Under the pieces are notes generated by a model that searched no databases, was not told the DNA's origin, and worked only from the letters and a program-made list of their open reading frames with translations. 64,000 bases of DNA. Origin: Bog-756 sp963696495. Its GTDB lineage: Bacteria; Actinomycetota; Acidimicrobiia; Acidimicrobiales; RAAP-2. The stretch lies in the NCBI GenBank assembly GCA_963696495.1, contig CAVOKJ010000006.1:173825-237824 (forward strand). Reading direction: 5' to 3'. The position numbers and the translations under genes were made by a program. Positions 40,575 through 49,198 of this stretch are shown piece by piece. How positions within the stretch are numbered: position 1 is the stretch's first letter; each line of letters starts with the position of its first letter.

Positions 40575-42701
40575 TCAGCCGGCCTTGGGTCCCGCCAGCT
40601 TCTCGATCAAGTTGTTCGGGACCGTGTCGTAGTGGTCGTGCTCGGCGACGAACCGCCCCCGGCCCGCGGTGAGGGAGCGCAGGTCGACCGCGTACCGCTG
40701 GAGCTCGGCCGTGGGTACCAGTGCGGTGATCCTCTGGTTGCCGGCGTCCGTGGTGTCGGTCCCCTGCACCCGGCCGCGACGGGAGTTGAGGTCCCCGAGC
40801 ACGGCTCCCTGGGCGGTGGCCGGCACGGTGACCTCGAGGAGGGAGATGGGTTCGAGGACGATCGGCCCCGCCTTGGCCAGCGCCTCCTTGAAGGCGAGCG
40901 ATCCGGCCATCTTGAAGCTCATCTCCGACGAATCCACGGGATGGTGCTTGCCGTCGAGACAGGTCACCTGCACGTCGACCACCCGGTAGCCGTGAGGGCC
41001 GCCGTGGTCCATCGCCTCGACGATCCCCTTCTCCACGGCCGGGATGTACTGCCGGGGGATGGCCCCGCCGACGACCCTGTCGATGAAGCGGAACCCTGCC
41101 CCGCGCTCCAGGGGCTCGACCCGGATCGATGCCACGCCGAACTGGCCGTGACCGCCGGTCTGCTTCTTGTACCTTCCCTCGGCCACCGCCGCCGTCGAGA
41201 TGGTCTCCCGAAGCGGGGTGAGCACCTCCTCGGTCTCGACCTCGACGCCGAACTTCCGTGCCAACCTCTCCCTCGTCACCGCCAGGTGGGTCTCGCCCGT
41301 GCCGCGGATGATCGTCTGATGGGTCTCGTCGACCCGCTCGACGACCAGGACGGGGTCCTCCTCCTGGATCCGGTGGAGGGCGGTCATCAGCTTGTCCTCG
41401 TCGCCCTTCGACCTCGGCCGCAGGGCGGTGGCGAACACCGCCGGCTCGGCCGGCGGATGCGGGACGAGCACGGGGGTGCCGGCGGGCGCCAGGGTGTCGC
41501 CGGTGACCACGTCGGACAGCTTGGGCACCGCCACGATGTCCCCGGCCCGGGCCTCGGCCACCGGCTCGGTGTGCTTCCCGCGCAGGAGCTCGAGGAGATG
41601 GAGCCGCTCGTCGGCGTGCGTGCGGGTGTTCGTGAGCACGCTGTCGGGCCGGATCGTCCCCGAAAGGACCCGCAGGAGCGACACCTTGCCCACGTAGGGG
41701 TCGGACATCGTCTTGAACACCCGGGCGAGGGGCATGCCGGCCGCGTCGCACGGCACGTCGTGCCGGGCATCGCCGGCGCGCACCTCGATGGGTGGCCGTG
41801 CCTGCGGTGAGGGGGCGACCTCCGCCAGCAGGGAGGCCAGGCGGTCGATGCCCGTGCCCGTGGCCGCCGAGCCGCAGATGACCGGGAACACCACGCCCTG
41901 GGCCACCCCGCCGGCGAGCGTGTCCTCCAGCTCCAGGCTCGAAGGAGTGTTCCCCTCCAGGTACCGCTCCATGAGGTCGTCGTCGCCGACCACGATCCCC
42001 TCGACGAGCTGCTCGCGCACCTCGTGCTCGGTGGCGGCCAGGTCCTCGGGGATGGGCCCGGGATGCGAGTCCCACCCGTCGTAGAAGATGGCCGTGTCGG
42101 TCAGGAGGTCGGCGATCCCCGTGATGCCGCTGCCATCGGCGATGGGGAGCTCCAGCGGGGCGATGCCCGCCCCGAACCGCTCCACCAGGGCTCCACGGGT
42201 CCGGTCGAAGTTGGCCTGTTCCCGGTCGAGCTTGTTGATGAAGAGGAACCGGGGGAGCCCGAGCTCGGCGGCCAGGTCCCACGCCGCCTCGGTCTGCGCC
42301 TCGATCCCCTCCACCGCGCTCACCACGACGACCACCGAGTCGGCCACCGAGCAGGCCGCCCGCACCTCGCCGAAGAAGTCGGCGTAGCCGGGGGTGTCGA
42401 TGATGTTCAGCTTGACGTCCCCGGTGACGCACGGGGCCAGCGACAGCGACATCGACATGTGGTGCTTGATCTCCTCGGGTTCGAAGTCGCACACCGTGGC
42501 ACCGTCCTCCACCCTCCCCTGCCTCGGGATGGCACCGGTGGCGAAGAGGAGTGCCTCGGCCAGCGTGGTCTTGCCGGCGCCGCTGTGGCCCACGAGGGCG
42601 ACGTTGCGCACGCCGCCCGGGGCCGTGCCGGGACTGTGCCCGTTGGAGCCGTGTGCGGCCCGGGATTGCAGTGCCGTTGCCGCGCCGACGCGTTCCGTCA
42701 T
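40575..42701 (-). CDS. EF-G-like GTPase (EF-G2 type)
   Basis: A 708-residue translational GTPase of the EF-G-like group. The P-loop is GHSGAGKTTL (G1) near residue 38, G3 is DTPGYADF, G4 NKLD. Domain IV (GRYKKQTGGHGQFGVASIRV) and domain V (LLEVTVPATAQGAVLGDLNS) are complete. It differs from true EF-G in the switch 1 region (CDFEPEEIKHHMS in place of the MDWMEQE motif). Its role is unclear; mycobacterial EF-G2 lacks normal translocase activity. AAGGGAG lies 7 nt before the ATG. It is not beside ribosomal genes. Confidence 0.93.
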   Translation of the reverse strand: MTERVGAATALQSRAAHGSNGHSPGTAPGGVRNVALVGHSGAGKTTLAEALLFATGAIPRQGRVEDGATVCDFEPEEIKHHMSMSLSLAPCVTGDVKLNIIDTPGYADFFGEVRAACSVADSVVVVVSAVEGIEAQTEAAWDLAAELGLPRFLFINKLDREQANFDRTRGALVERFGAGIAPLELPIADGSGITGIADLLTDTAIFYDGWDSHPGPIPEDLAATEHEVREQLVEGIVVGDDDLMERYLEGNTPSSLELEDTLAGGVAQGVVFPVICGSAATGTGIDRLASLLAEVAPSPQARPPIEVRAGDARHDVPCDAAGMPLARVFKTMSDPYVGKVSLLRVLSGTIRPDSVLTNTRTHADERLHLLELLRGKHTEPVAEARAGDIVAVPKLSDVVTGDTLAPAGTPVLVPHPPAEPAVFATALRPRSKGDEDKLMTALHRIQEEDPVLVVERVDETHQTIIRGTGETHLAVTRERLARKFGVEVETEEVLTPLRETISTAAVAEGRYKKQTGGHGQFGVASIRVEPLERGAGFRFIDRVVGGAIPRQYIPAVEKGIVEAMDHGGPHGYRVVDVQVTCLDGKHHPVDSSEMSFKMAGSLAFKEALAKAGPIVLEPISLLEVTVPATAQGAVLGDLNSRRGRVQGTDTTDAGNQRITALVPTAELQRYAVDLRSLTAGRGRFVAEHDHYDTVPNNLIEKLAGPKAG

Positions 42702-42962
42702 AACCGGCTCCCTTCGCCGTGCACCACGCTGGAACCACCGCCGAGGGCCGGGCCCCGTCTCCGATGCCACGGTGCGCCGTCCTGCGGCCCTGGGGTCGTG
42801 GCCGGCACCCCGGGTTGTCCTGCCGTTCGACTCTCCACGTGGCATCACTTCCTGGGTGCGGCCCGAAGGTCGCCTTCGACTCGATCCGGAAGCAGTGAAC
42901 TCAGACTATTCCCTGTCGTGGGCACCGTGCCCGGGGAACTCCCGGACCGGTCCGACGGCCGT

Positions 42963-43020
42963 CCCGCCCACCCCGGGTGGGCGGGCGGTTCCCGAGGGCC
43001 CACCCGGTGAGGCGGGTGGG
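42963..43020. repeat. Two adjacent GC hairpins
   Basis: CCCGCCCACC pairs with GGTGGGCGGG (42963-42985, 3-nt loop). CCCACCCG pairs with CGGGTGGG (42999-43020, 6-nt loop). They could block read-through between divergent genes or act as regulatory structure. Confidence 0.6.
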
Positions 43021-43060
43021 GGCGGGAGGGCCGGCACGGGATGTGCGATGGCGGTCGCGG

Positions 43061-43066
43061 TAGCGT
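43061..43066 (+). promoter_or_regulatory. -10 box of leaderless dioxygenase gene
   Basis: TAGCGT lies 7 nt before the GTG at 43074; no Shine-Dalgarno site is present. Confidence 0.5.
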
Positions 43067-43073
43067 GGGGCGC

Positions 43074-44276
43074 GTGGACGGCGAACGGTTCGGGCCCATC
43101 GATTTCGATCGGTTCCACCGCGAGCAGCTCCCTGCCCTGCTCGGGCGACGGGGCCGGGTCTTCTCAGAGGCCGATGCGAGGCTCGTGCGCCCCCTGTCGT
43201 TCCGGCTGGACGACGGCCGGTCGTACACGTACCTGCCCTCCGGCTCCACCTTCACCGTCGAGGAGGGGGACGGACGGGCCGACACGGTGGTGGAGCTCGG
43301 CCCCGACCAGTGGCGTGCCTTCGTCTGGGAGCTGTGCTCCAGTTTCGCGCTCCTGTACGCCGAGGAGCTCGAGGTGGCGACGGGCACCTTCGACCAGGTG
43401 GCGCTGTGGGAGCCCTCGCTGCGGGTCGCCTTCGACGGTCAGGTCCTCTACGACCTCGACGAGCCGGAACCGGTGCTCGACGCGTCGGGGGGGCCGCTGG
43501 ACTGTTCCCGGTCGTTCACCCTCGACGACCCCGATGCCGAGATCGCCGCCTTCCTGCAGCGGGCCGGGTTCGTCCATCTCCGCGGGGTCATGGCACCCGA
43601 TGAGATCGCCGCCCTGGACGCGGACGTCACGATGGCGATCGAACGCGCCCGCCCCGATGATCGGCGCTCGTGGTGGACGACGGTCACCGGCCGGGAGGTG
43701 TGCAACCGGATCAACTACCTCAACGACGGATCGGTGCTGATCGCCGGCCTCGGCGCCGACGACCGGTTCCGGCGCATCGCCGCGCTCGGAGGGCCCGAGC
43801 TGCGGGACGCCAAGGACCGGCTCGACGGCAACAGCGTCGTCATCAAGGTGCCCGGGGCCAGCGAGGGCCTGGTCGACCTCCCCTGGCACCGCGATTGCGG
43901 GATGGGTGGACACCCGGTCAAGTGCCCCATGCTCAACGTGGGCATCCAGCTCGATCCGGCCACGGCGGCCAACGGCCAGCTGGAGGTGATCCCGGGCTCG
44001 CACCGGGGCACGTCACGACTGCCCAGTCGACGGGAGGCGGCACGCCTGCCGGTGGTGCCGGTGGCGACGGAGCCCGGCGACGTCACTGTCCACTTCGGCC
44101 ACACCCTCCATGCCGCCCCGGCTCCGACGGATCCCGGCGCGACCGGCCGCAAGGCCGTCTACCTCTCGTTCGTGCCGCCGCTGCTCTTCGACATGGTCGG
44201 ACCCGGACAGGGTTACAACGACGTCCTGTTCACCCGGCACTCCGGCCATGTGCAACACGCCGACCAGCTGTCGTGA
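43074..44276 (+). CDS. Phytanoyl-CoA dioxygenase-family protein
   Basis: A 400-residue Fe(II)/2-oxoglutarate oxygenase. The facial triad is His272 and Asp274 (PWHRDCGMGG) and His346 (TLHAAPAP); the 2-oxoglutarate Arg is in GRKAVYLSF. The catalytic domain starts near residue 155 (RAGFVHLRGVMAPDEIAALD). About 130 N-terminal residues form an extra domain of unknown role (FVWELCSSFALLYAEELE). It hydroxylates some organic acid or lipid. The GTG start is leaderless. It is convergent with the FAH-family gene. Confidence 0.88.
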   Translation: MDGERFGPIDFDRFHREQLPALLGRRGRVFSEADARLVRPLSFRLDDGRSYTYLPSGSTFTVEEGDGRADTVVELGPDQWRAFVWELCSSFALLYAEELEVATGTFDQVALWEPSLRVAFDGQVLYDLDEPEPVLDASGGPLDCSRSFTLDDPDAEIAAFLQRAGFVHLRGVMAPDEIAALDADVTMAIERARPDDRRSWWTTVTGREVCNRINYLNDGSVLIAGLGADDRFRRIAALGGPELRDAKDRLDGNSVVIKVPGASEGLVDLPWHRDCGMGGHPVKCPMLNVGIQLDPATAANGQLEVIPGSHRGTSRLPSRREAARLPVVPVATEPGDVTVHFGHTLHAAPAPTDPGATGRKAVYLSFVPPLLFDMVGPGQGYNDVLFTRHSGHVQHADQLS

Positions 44277-44299
44277 GCGCCGCCCGAGGCGGCCGGATC

Positions 44300-44317
44300 A
44301 ACCCGGCCGGCCGGGTT
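44300..44317. terminator. Bidirectional palindromic terminator
   Basis: A perfect 18-bp palindrome (AACCCGGCC then GGCCGGGTT) sits between two convergent genes, 23 nt past one stop and 6 nt before the other. Confidence 0.65.
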
Positions 44318-44323
44318 CCGGCC

Positions 44324-45181
44324 TCAGAGCGCCAGCGGTCCCTCCCCGGCCGTGCAGGTGTTGCGCAGCTCCCCGATGACCTCGGCCCCGGTCACGATGT
44401 CCTCGCCCGGGGCGAGGAACCGCCCGCGGGCCATGCCGACCCCCGACGGGGTCCCCGTGAAGATCAGGTCGCCCGGACGGAGCGTGCAGATCGACGACAG
44501 GTAGGCCACGAGGGCCGGCACCGGAAAGATCAGGTGCCGTGACCGTGACTCCTGCATCCGCTCACCGGCGACGTCGCACCAGAGGGCGATGTCGTCGGGG
44601 TCCTCGAAGGCGTCGACGGAGACCACCGCCGGGCCGGTGGGTCCGTAGCAGGAGAAGCTCTTCCCGAGACAGAACTGGGGTGGCGTCCCGGCGCGCTGCA
44701 CCTCGCGGTCGGAGATGTCCTGGCCGAGCATGAGGCCGGCCACCGCCCCCCAGGCTTCGTCCAAGGGCACCGACCGGCACTCGGTCCCGATCACCGCCAC
44801 GATCTCCGCCTCCCAGTCCACCGACTGCCCCGACAGGGGCACCGACGAGGTGGGCCCGACGATGCAGCTGGGGAACTTGGTGAACGTGAGCGGAGCGGGG
44901 GGTAGCGCCGTGCCGCTCTCCCCGGAATGGTCCCGGTAATTGAGCCCGATGCCGAACACCTGGCGGGGCTCGGGGACCGGGGCGCCCAGCGTCGTGCCGG
45001 CCAGCGGCCCCTCGGCGTCGGCGGGGTCGCAGCGCTCGGTGAGGGCATGCAGCTCACCGGACCGGGCGACGGCGGCCATCGGGTCGGCGAGGGCCTCGTC
45101 GCCGCTCAGCCGGCCGAGGTCGAACCAGGAGCCCTCCCGCTCGAGTGCGGCTCGCCCGTCGACGTTGAGTAGGCGGAACAT
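44324..45181 (-). CDS. Fumarylacetoacetate hydrolase-family enzyme
   Basis: A 285-residue FAH-fold protein. Key segments: GIGLNYRDHSGESG, FTKFPSCIVGP, the metal pair in VDWEAEIVAVIG, GQDISDREVQ with a further metal Asp, LGKSFSCYGPTGP, and IFTGTPSGVGMARG. This is the acylpyruvase/2-hydroxyhepta-2,4-diene-1,7-dioate isomerase group of aromatic catabolism. GGAG lies 5 nt before the ATG. It follows the EthD-like gene by 13 nt on the same strand. Confidence 0.92.
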   Translation of the reverse strand: MFRLLNVDGRAALEREGSWFDLGRLSGDEALADPMAAVARSGELHALTERCDPADAEGPLAGTTLGAPVPEPRQVFGIGLNYRDHSGESGTALPPAPLTFTKFPSCIVGPTSSVPLSGQSVDWEAEIVAVIGTECRSVPLDEAWGAVAGLMLGQDISDREVQRAGTPPQFCLGKSFSCYGPTGPAVVSVDAFEDPDDIALWCDVAGERMQESRSRHLIFPVPALVAYLSSICTLRPGDLIFTGTPSGVGMARGRFLAPGEDIVTGAEVIGELRNTCTAGEGPLAL

Positions 45182-45194
45182 GGGTCTCCTCGGG

Positions 45195-45878
45195 TCAGTC
45201 GGTCGGGGGGTCGGCTACAGGCGATGTCCGAGCGGCTCCGCCGTCGTCCGGCGCGAGCCGGCGGAACCAGAGGCGCCACGGCGTCGTGTGCCGTTGCCAG
45301 ACCTCGGGGCCGCTGCTGTACGCCGGTCCGGCGTGCCGGCGGTTCGACGCCGACTCCTCGTCGACCTCGTACACCGCCAGGAACCGGGGCGCCCCCCGGT
45401 AGGGCGCCCGGATCTCCGAGACGAGCTCGTAGCGGAGGGCGCGGAGGGCGCGTCGGCGCTGTGCCACCTCGGGCAGGTGGACGTTCGTGTAGAAGTCGTT
45501 GAACACCTCCAGGTCGTCGTCGGTGGCGTCGACGGGCGGGTTCACCCCGAGCAGGTAGATCGCATACGGATCCACTACCGGGGGGCCGGTCTCGGTGATG
45601 CGCTGGTAGAGCAACGACCAGACCTGTCGGAGGCCCTCCCTGTCCGGCTCGCCCCCGGGTCCCGGGTCGGGGGCGCCTCCGCCGGCGAGGCCGACCGTGC
45701 TCAGGAGCGTGGGCGGCCGGAACCCGCGCCCGGCGACGGCGAGGAGCTCGTAGTGATCGCCCCTGCTCCGGTCACGCGGTGCCGAGTGCGTGAACGCCAG
45801 CGCCGCCGTGGGATCGGCGGAGGCTCCGCCACGGACGTCCCACCCCGTCCACCGGGTGAGCGCGCCGGCCGGGGTCAC
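45195..45878 (-). CDS. EthD-like dimeric barrel protein
   Basis: A 227-residue protein if started at the GTG at 45878; the frame is open to an ATG at 45950 (251 residues). Two ferredoxin-like halves can be seen: ALAFTHSAPRDRSRGDHYEL and EVFNDFYTNVHLPEVAQRRR, the latter typical of EthD proteins (short fragment of the match). ATG 45950 lies upstream of the likely -10 box TATCCT, so the GTG fits better; it overlaps the stop of a leaderless 17-codon ORF. It lies upstream of an FAH-family gene and may share an aromatic pathway. Confidence 0.68.
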   Translation of the reverse strand: MTPAGALTRWTGWDVRGGASADPTAALAFTHSAPRDRSRGDHYELLAVAGRGFRPPTLLSTVGLAGGGAPDPGPGGEPDREGLRQVWSLLYQRITETGPPVVDPYAIYLLGVNPPVDATDDDLEVFNDFYTNVHLPEVAQRRRALRALRYELVSEIRAPYRGAPRFLAVYEVDEESASNRRHAGPAYSSGPEVWQRHTTPWRLWFRRLAPDDGGAARTSPVADPPTD

Positions 45879-45928
45879 GCGCGGCAACGGTCGCTGCTCC
45901 GTCGCCGGTCGCCGTCGTTCGGGTCCAT
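45875..45928 (-). CDS. Leaderless 17-residue leader peptide
   Basis: ATG at 45928 is 7 nt after TATCCT (45936-45941 on the minus strand). It encodes MDPNDGDRRRSSDRCRA and its TGA overlaps GTG 45878 of the EthD-like frame (GTGA). The arrangement repeats the one before the ArsR gene. The high Arg content could make its translation rate a sensor, but this is inference. Confidence 0.45.
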   Translation of the reverse strand: MDPNDGDRRRSSDRCRA

Positions 45929-46032
45929 GTGCCGAGGATACCGAGTCCATGGTGGGGCCATCGGGGCCGGGGGCCGACCGGGAGACGGGAACGAGGAGGG
46001 TCCGGTGAGCCCCGTCCGGATATCGTGGGTAC

Positions 46033-47043
46033 GTGCCCGCCAAAGAGGTCCGATCCGTCGAGGCATCCGGACGGACCGTGGCGATCTCCAACCCGGACAA
46101 GGTGTACTTCCCCGAACTGGGCGCCACCAAGCTCGACCTCGTCTCCTACTACCTGGAGATCGCCGACGCCCTGCGCATCACCGCCGTCGGCCGGCCAGCC
46201 CTGCTCGAGCGGTTTCCCGAGGGCGCGGGCGGGAAGTCCTTCTTCCAAAAGCGCGTCCCCGCCGGCGCTCCGGACTGGCTCGAGACCACGGTGGTCACCA
46301 CGCCCAACGGCACGACGTCGAACGCGCTCGTCGTCGCCGACATCTCCCACGTCCTGTGGGCCGTGAACCTCGGCTGCCTGGGGCTGCACCTGTGGCCCTA
46401 CCGGGTCGACGACCCCGGGCATCCCGACGAGCTGCGCATCGACCTCGACCCCCAACCCGGCACCTCGTTCGACGAGATCCGCAAGACCGCCGCCGCGGTG
46501 CGGGCGCTGCTGACCGAGTTGGGCATCACCGGGTACCCGAAGACCACCGGCAACCGGGGCCTGCACGTCTACGTGCGGCTCGAGCCCCGATGGGACAGCT
46601 TCGCCATCCGCTCGGGAGCGGTGGCCCTGGCCCGGGAGCTCGAACGGAGGCACCCCGACCTGATCACGGCCAACTGGTGGAAGGAGGAGCGCGGGGAGCG
46701 GATCTTCGTCGACTTCAACCAGAACGCACCGCACAAGACCGTGTTCGGGGCCTGGTTCGCCCGCCCCCGGGTCGGTGGCCAGGTCTCGACCCCCCTCTCG
46801 TGGGACGAGGTCGACACCGTGGAGCCGGAGGAGCTGACCATTCGGTCCGTCCCGGATCTGGTGCGCCAGCGGGGTGACCCGTGGTCGAGGATCGCCGTCG
46901 AGCCCCAGTCCCTCCAGCCGCTGCTGGACATGGCGGCGCGCGACCGGGCCGAGGGCTTGCATGACGCGCCGTGGCCGCCGGAGTACCCCAAGCAACCCGA
47001 CGAACCACCTCGGGTGGCCCCGAGCCGGGCCAAGAAGGGGTAG
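46033..47043 (+). CDS. LigD-type polymerase domain protein (stand-alone)
   Basis: A 336-residue archaeo-eukaryotic primase-type polymerase of the LigD-Pol family. Catalytic Asp137 and Asp139 (RIDLDPQPG) and Asp227 (IFVDFNQN) are present, as is KTTGNRGLHVYV. Such proteins add ribo- or deoxynucleotides at gaps and ends. The GTG is leaderless, 6 nt after TATCGT. The next gene starts 3 nt after its stop. It is a paralogue of the polymerase at 61592; mycobacteria likewise have stand-alone copies working with LigC ligases. Confidence 0.93.
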   Translation: MPAKEVRSVEASGRTVAISNPDKVYFPELGATKLDLVSYYLEIADALRITAVGRPALLERFPEGAGGKSFFQKRVPAGAPDWLETTVVTTPNGTTSNALVVADISHVLWAVNLGCLGLHLWPYRVDDPGHPDELRIDLDPQPGTSFDEIRKTAAAVRALLTELGITGYPKTTGNRGLHVYVRLEPRWDSFAIRSGAVALARELERRHPDLITANWWKEERGERIFVDFNQNAPHKTVFGAWFARPRVGGQVSTPLSWDEVDTVEPEELTIRSVPDLVRQRGDPWSRIAVEPQSLQPLLDMAARDRAEGLHDAPWPPEYPKQPDEPPRVAPSRAKKG

Positions 47044-47046
47044 GCG

Positions 47047-48060
47047 GTGGACCCGACCGCGGCGTTGCGCCGTATCGCCTACCTCCTCGAGCGGGACGGT
47101 GCTGAGTCCTACAAGGTGCGGGCCTTCCGCAACGCCGCCTCGGCCATTGCCGAGCTCCCGGTCGCCGAGCTCGAGTCCATGGCACCCGCCCGACTGCAGA
47201 AGATCCCCGGCGTGGGCAAGACCAGTGCCCGGGTGATCACCGAGGCGGCGAGTGGCGCGACGCCGGAGTACCTGGAGAAGCTCGAGTCGGCGGATCCCCC
47301 GGCCATGAGCAGTGACGCGTCCGATCTGTTCGATCGGCTGCAGGGTGACTGCCACAGCCATTCGGACTGGTCGGACGGAGGTTCCCCGATCGGCGAGATG
47401 GCCGAGGCGGCCAAGGCACTGGGCCACCGCTACTGGGCCCTCACCGACCACAGCCCCCGGCTGACCATCGCCCACGGGCTCGACGCGGAGCGCCTGCGGC
47501 GGCAGCTGGACATCGTCGCCGAGCTCAACGCCGAACTGGCCCCCTTCCGCATCCTGACCGGCATCGAGGTGGACATCCTCGAGGACGGTGCACTCGACCA
47601 GGACGAGGAGTTGCTGGCCCGGCTCGACGTCGTCGTGGCCAGCGTCCACTCGAAGCTCCGGATGGAGGAGCGGGAGATGACCCGACGGATGCTGCGGGCC
47701 GTGGAGAGCCCGCACACGGACATCCTCGGGCACTGCACCGGCAGGATCGTGGTGGGGCGGGGCCGCCCCCCGTCGACCTTCGACGCCGAGGCGGTGTTCG
47801 AGGCCTGTGCCCGCACCGGCACCGCGGTCGAGATCAACTCCCGGCCGGAGCGCCTGGACCCACCAGAGCCGCTGCTCTCGCTCGCCCTCTCGCACGGCTG
47901 CGTTGTGGTGGTGGACACCGACGCCCACGCGCCCGGCCAGCTGGAATGGCAGCGCCACGGCTGCGAGCAGGCGGCGCGGGCGGGCGTCCCGGCCGACCGG
48001 GTGATGAACACCCTCCCGATGGACGACTTCCTGGCCTGGACGGCCGGACATGAGGGGTAG
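47047..48060 (+). CDS. HhH-PHP phosphoesterase (PolX without palm)
   Basis: A 337-residue protein. Residues 1-85 match the PolX 8-kDa domain: AALRRIAYLLERDGAESYKV and the HhH KIPGVGKTSARVI. Residues about 98-330 are a PHP domain with its metal ligands: His103 and His105 (CHSHSDWSDG), ALTDHSP, Glu in GIEVDIL, SVHSKL, LGHCTG, Asp292 and His294 (DTDAHAP). The polymerase palm between these in PolX is absent. PHP domains of PolX have 3'-5' exonuclease or AP-endonuclease activity. It starts 3 nt after the polymerase gene, so it probably cleans 3' ends for that enzyme. Confidence 0.9.
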   Translation: MDPTAALRRIAYLLERDGAESYKVRAFRNAASAIAELPVAELESMAPARLQKIPGVGKTSARVITEAASGATPEYLEKLESADPPAMSSDASDLFDRLQGDCHSHSDWSDGGSPIGEMAEAAKALGHRYWALTDHSPRLTIAHGLDAERLRRQLDIVAELNAELAPFRILTGIEVDILEDGALDQDEELLARLDVVVASVHSKLRMEEREMTRRMLRAVESPHTDILGHCTGRIVVGRGRPPSTFDAEAVFEACARTGTAVEINSRPERLDPPEPLLSLALSHGCVVVVDTDAHAPGQLEWQRHGCEQAARAGVPADRVMNTLPMDDFLAWTAGHEG

Positions 48061-48090
48061 CGGACATGGGGGTAGCGGACATGACGGCAG
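48045..48090 (+). repeat. Tandem triplication at stop codon
   Basis: Three 15-16 bp units starting CGGACATG (48045, 48061 and 48076); the first ends in the TAG stop of the PHP gene. Confidence 0.75.
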
Positions 48091-48132
48091 GCGGGCGGGT
48101 GCCGCCCCATCCCGTCGGAGTACGATCGGCCG

Positions 48133-49191
48133 GTGACGCTCCCCGTCGTCCCCCCGGTCGCCCCGATGCTGGCCAAGCTCACCCGTGAGCTCCCCGAGCG
48201 CGAGGGACTGTTCTACGAGCCCAAATGGGACGGTTTCCGCTGCATCGTGTTCCGCGACGGTGACGACGTCGTGCTCGGCAGCCGGAACGAGAAGCCGCTC
48301 ACCCGGTACTTCCCCGAACTCGTCGGGTCGCTGCGGGCCAACGTCCCCGACCGGTGCGTGCTCGACGGCGAGATCGTGATCGCCGGGACCGCCGGCCTCG
48401 ACTTCGACGCGCTGTCGCAGCGGATCCATCCGGCGGAGTCACGGGTCGAGCTCCTCTCACAGACCACGCCGGCCTCGTTCGTGGCCTTCGACCTCCTGGC
48501 CCTCGGCGACGACGACCTCCAGGACGAGCCCTACGCCGTCCGCCGCAGCTCCTTGGAGAAGGCGCTGAAGAAGGCGAAGCCGCCGATCCACGTCACGCCG
48601 GTCACGACAGTGGCGGACGTGGCGCGGGACTGGTTCTCGCGGTTCGAGGGTGCCGGGCTGGACGGCGTCGTCGTGAAGGACGGTGAGTTGCGGTACCAGC
48701 CCGACAAGCGGGCGATGATGAAGGTGAAGCACGAGCGCACCGCCGACTGCGTGGTCGGCGGGTTCCGGTGGCACAAGGCAGGCGACGGCGTCGGATCACT
48801 CCTCCTCGGGCTGTTCGACGGGGCGGGGGTCCTCCACCACGTGGGGGTCGCCTCCGGCTTCAGCGTCGCCCGGCGGGAGGAGTTCGCGGGAACCCTGGAT
48901 CCGTACCGGGGCGATGCCCCGGGGCATCCCTGGCTCGGGGACGGTGCCCCCGTCGGTCGTGTCCCCGGTGGCCAGAGCCGCTGGACCGGCGGCAAGGACC
49001 TCAGTTGGGAGCCGGTACGCCCCGAGCTCGTGGTGGAGGTCGCCTACGACCACCTCCAGGTGGACCGGTTCCGTCATGCGACGTCCTTCGTCCGGTGGCG
49101 GCCGGACCGGAGCCCCGCATCGTGCACCTACTCGCAGCTCGACACCCCGGTCCCCACCGAGCTCGAGGAGGTCTTCGGCACCGGTGCCTGA
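48133..49191 (+). CDS. ATP-dependent DNA ligase, LigC-like
   Basis: A 352-residue ligase of two domains. Nucleophile Lys31 in EPKWDGFR (motif I), VAFDLLAL (III), GLDGVVVKD (IV) and MMKVKHERTADCVVGG (V); the OB domain ends with WEPVRPELVVEVAYDH. It lacks an N-terminal DNA-binding domain, as mycobacterial LigC does. The GTG is leaderless, 6 nt after TACGAT (48121-48126), so it can be transcribed apart from the polymerase and PHP genes upstream. It should seal nicks left by these partners. Confidence 0.94.
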   Translation: MTLPVVPPVAPMLAKLTRELPEREGLFYEPKWDGFRCIVFRDGDDVVLGSRNEKPLTRYFPELVGSLRANVPDRCVLDGEIVIAGTAGLDFDALSQRIHPAESRVELLSQTTPASFVAFDLLALGDDDLQDEPYAVRRSSLEKALKKAKPPIHVTPVTTVADVARDWFSRFEGAGLDGVVVKDGELRYQPDKRAMMKVKHERTADCVVGGFRWHKAGDGVGSLLLGLFDGAGVLHHVGVASGFSVARREEFAGTLDPYRGDAPGHPWLGDGAPVGRVPGGQSRWTGGKDLSWEPVRPELVVEVAYDHLQVDRFRHATSFVRWRPDRSPASCTYSQLDTPVPTELEEVFGTGA

Positions 49192-49198
49192 CCGCGGC

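Larger units (their letters stand above)
42702..43073. other. Divergent promoter gap
   Basis: Between the EF-G-like gene and the dioxygenase gene. It holds two GC hairpins (42963-42985 and 42999-43020) and the leaderless promoter of the dioxygenase gene. No gene is visible. Confidence 0.5.

Noticed and set aside
45772..48429. An 885-codon open frame on the minus strand opposite the polymerase and PHP genes
   Set aside because: It is the antisense shadow of genes with complete catalytic motifs; its translation is low-complexity (runs of H, G, R, D, V) with no domain. High GC keeps antisense frames open here.
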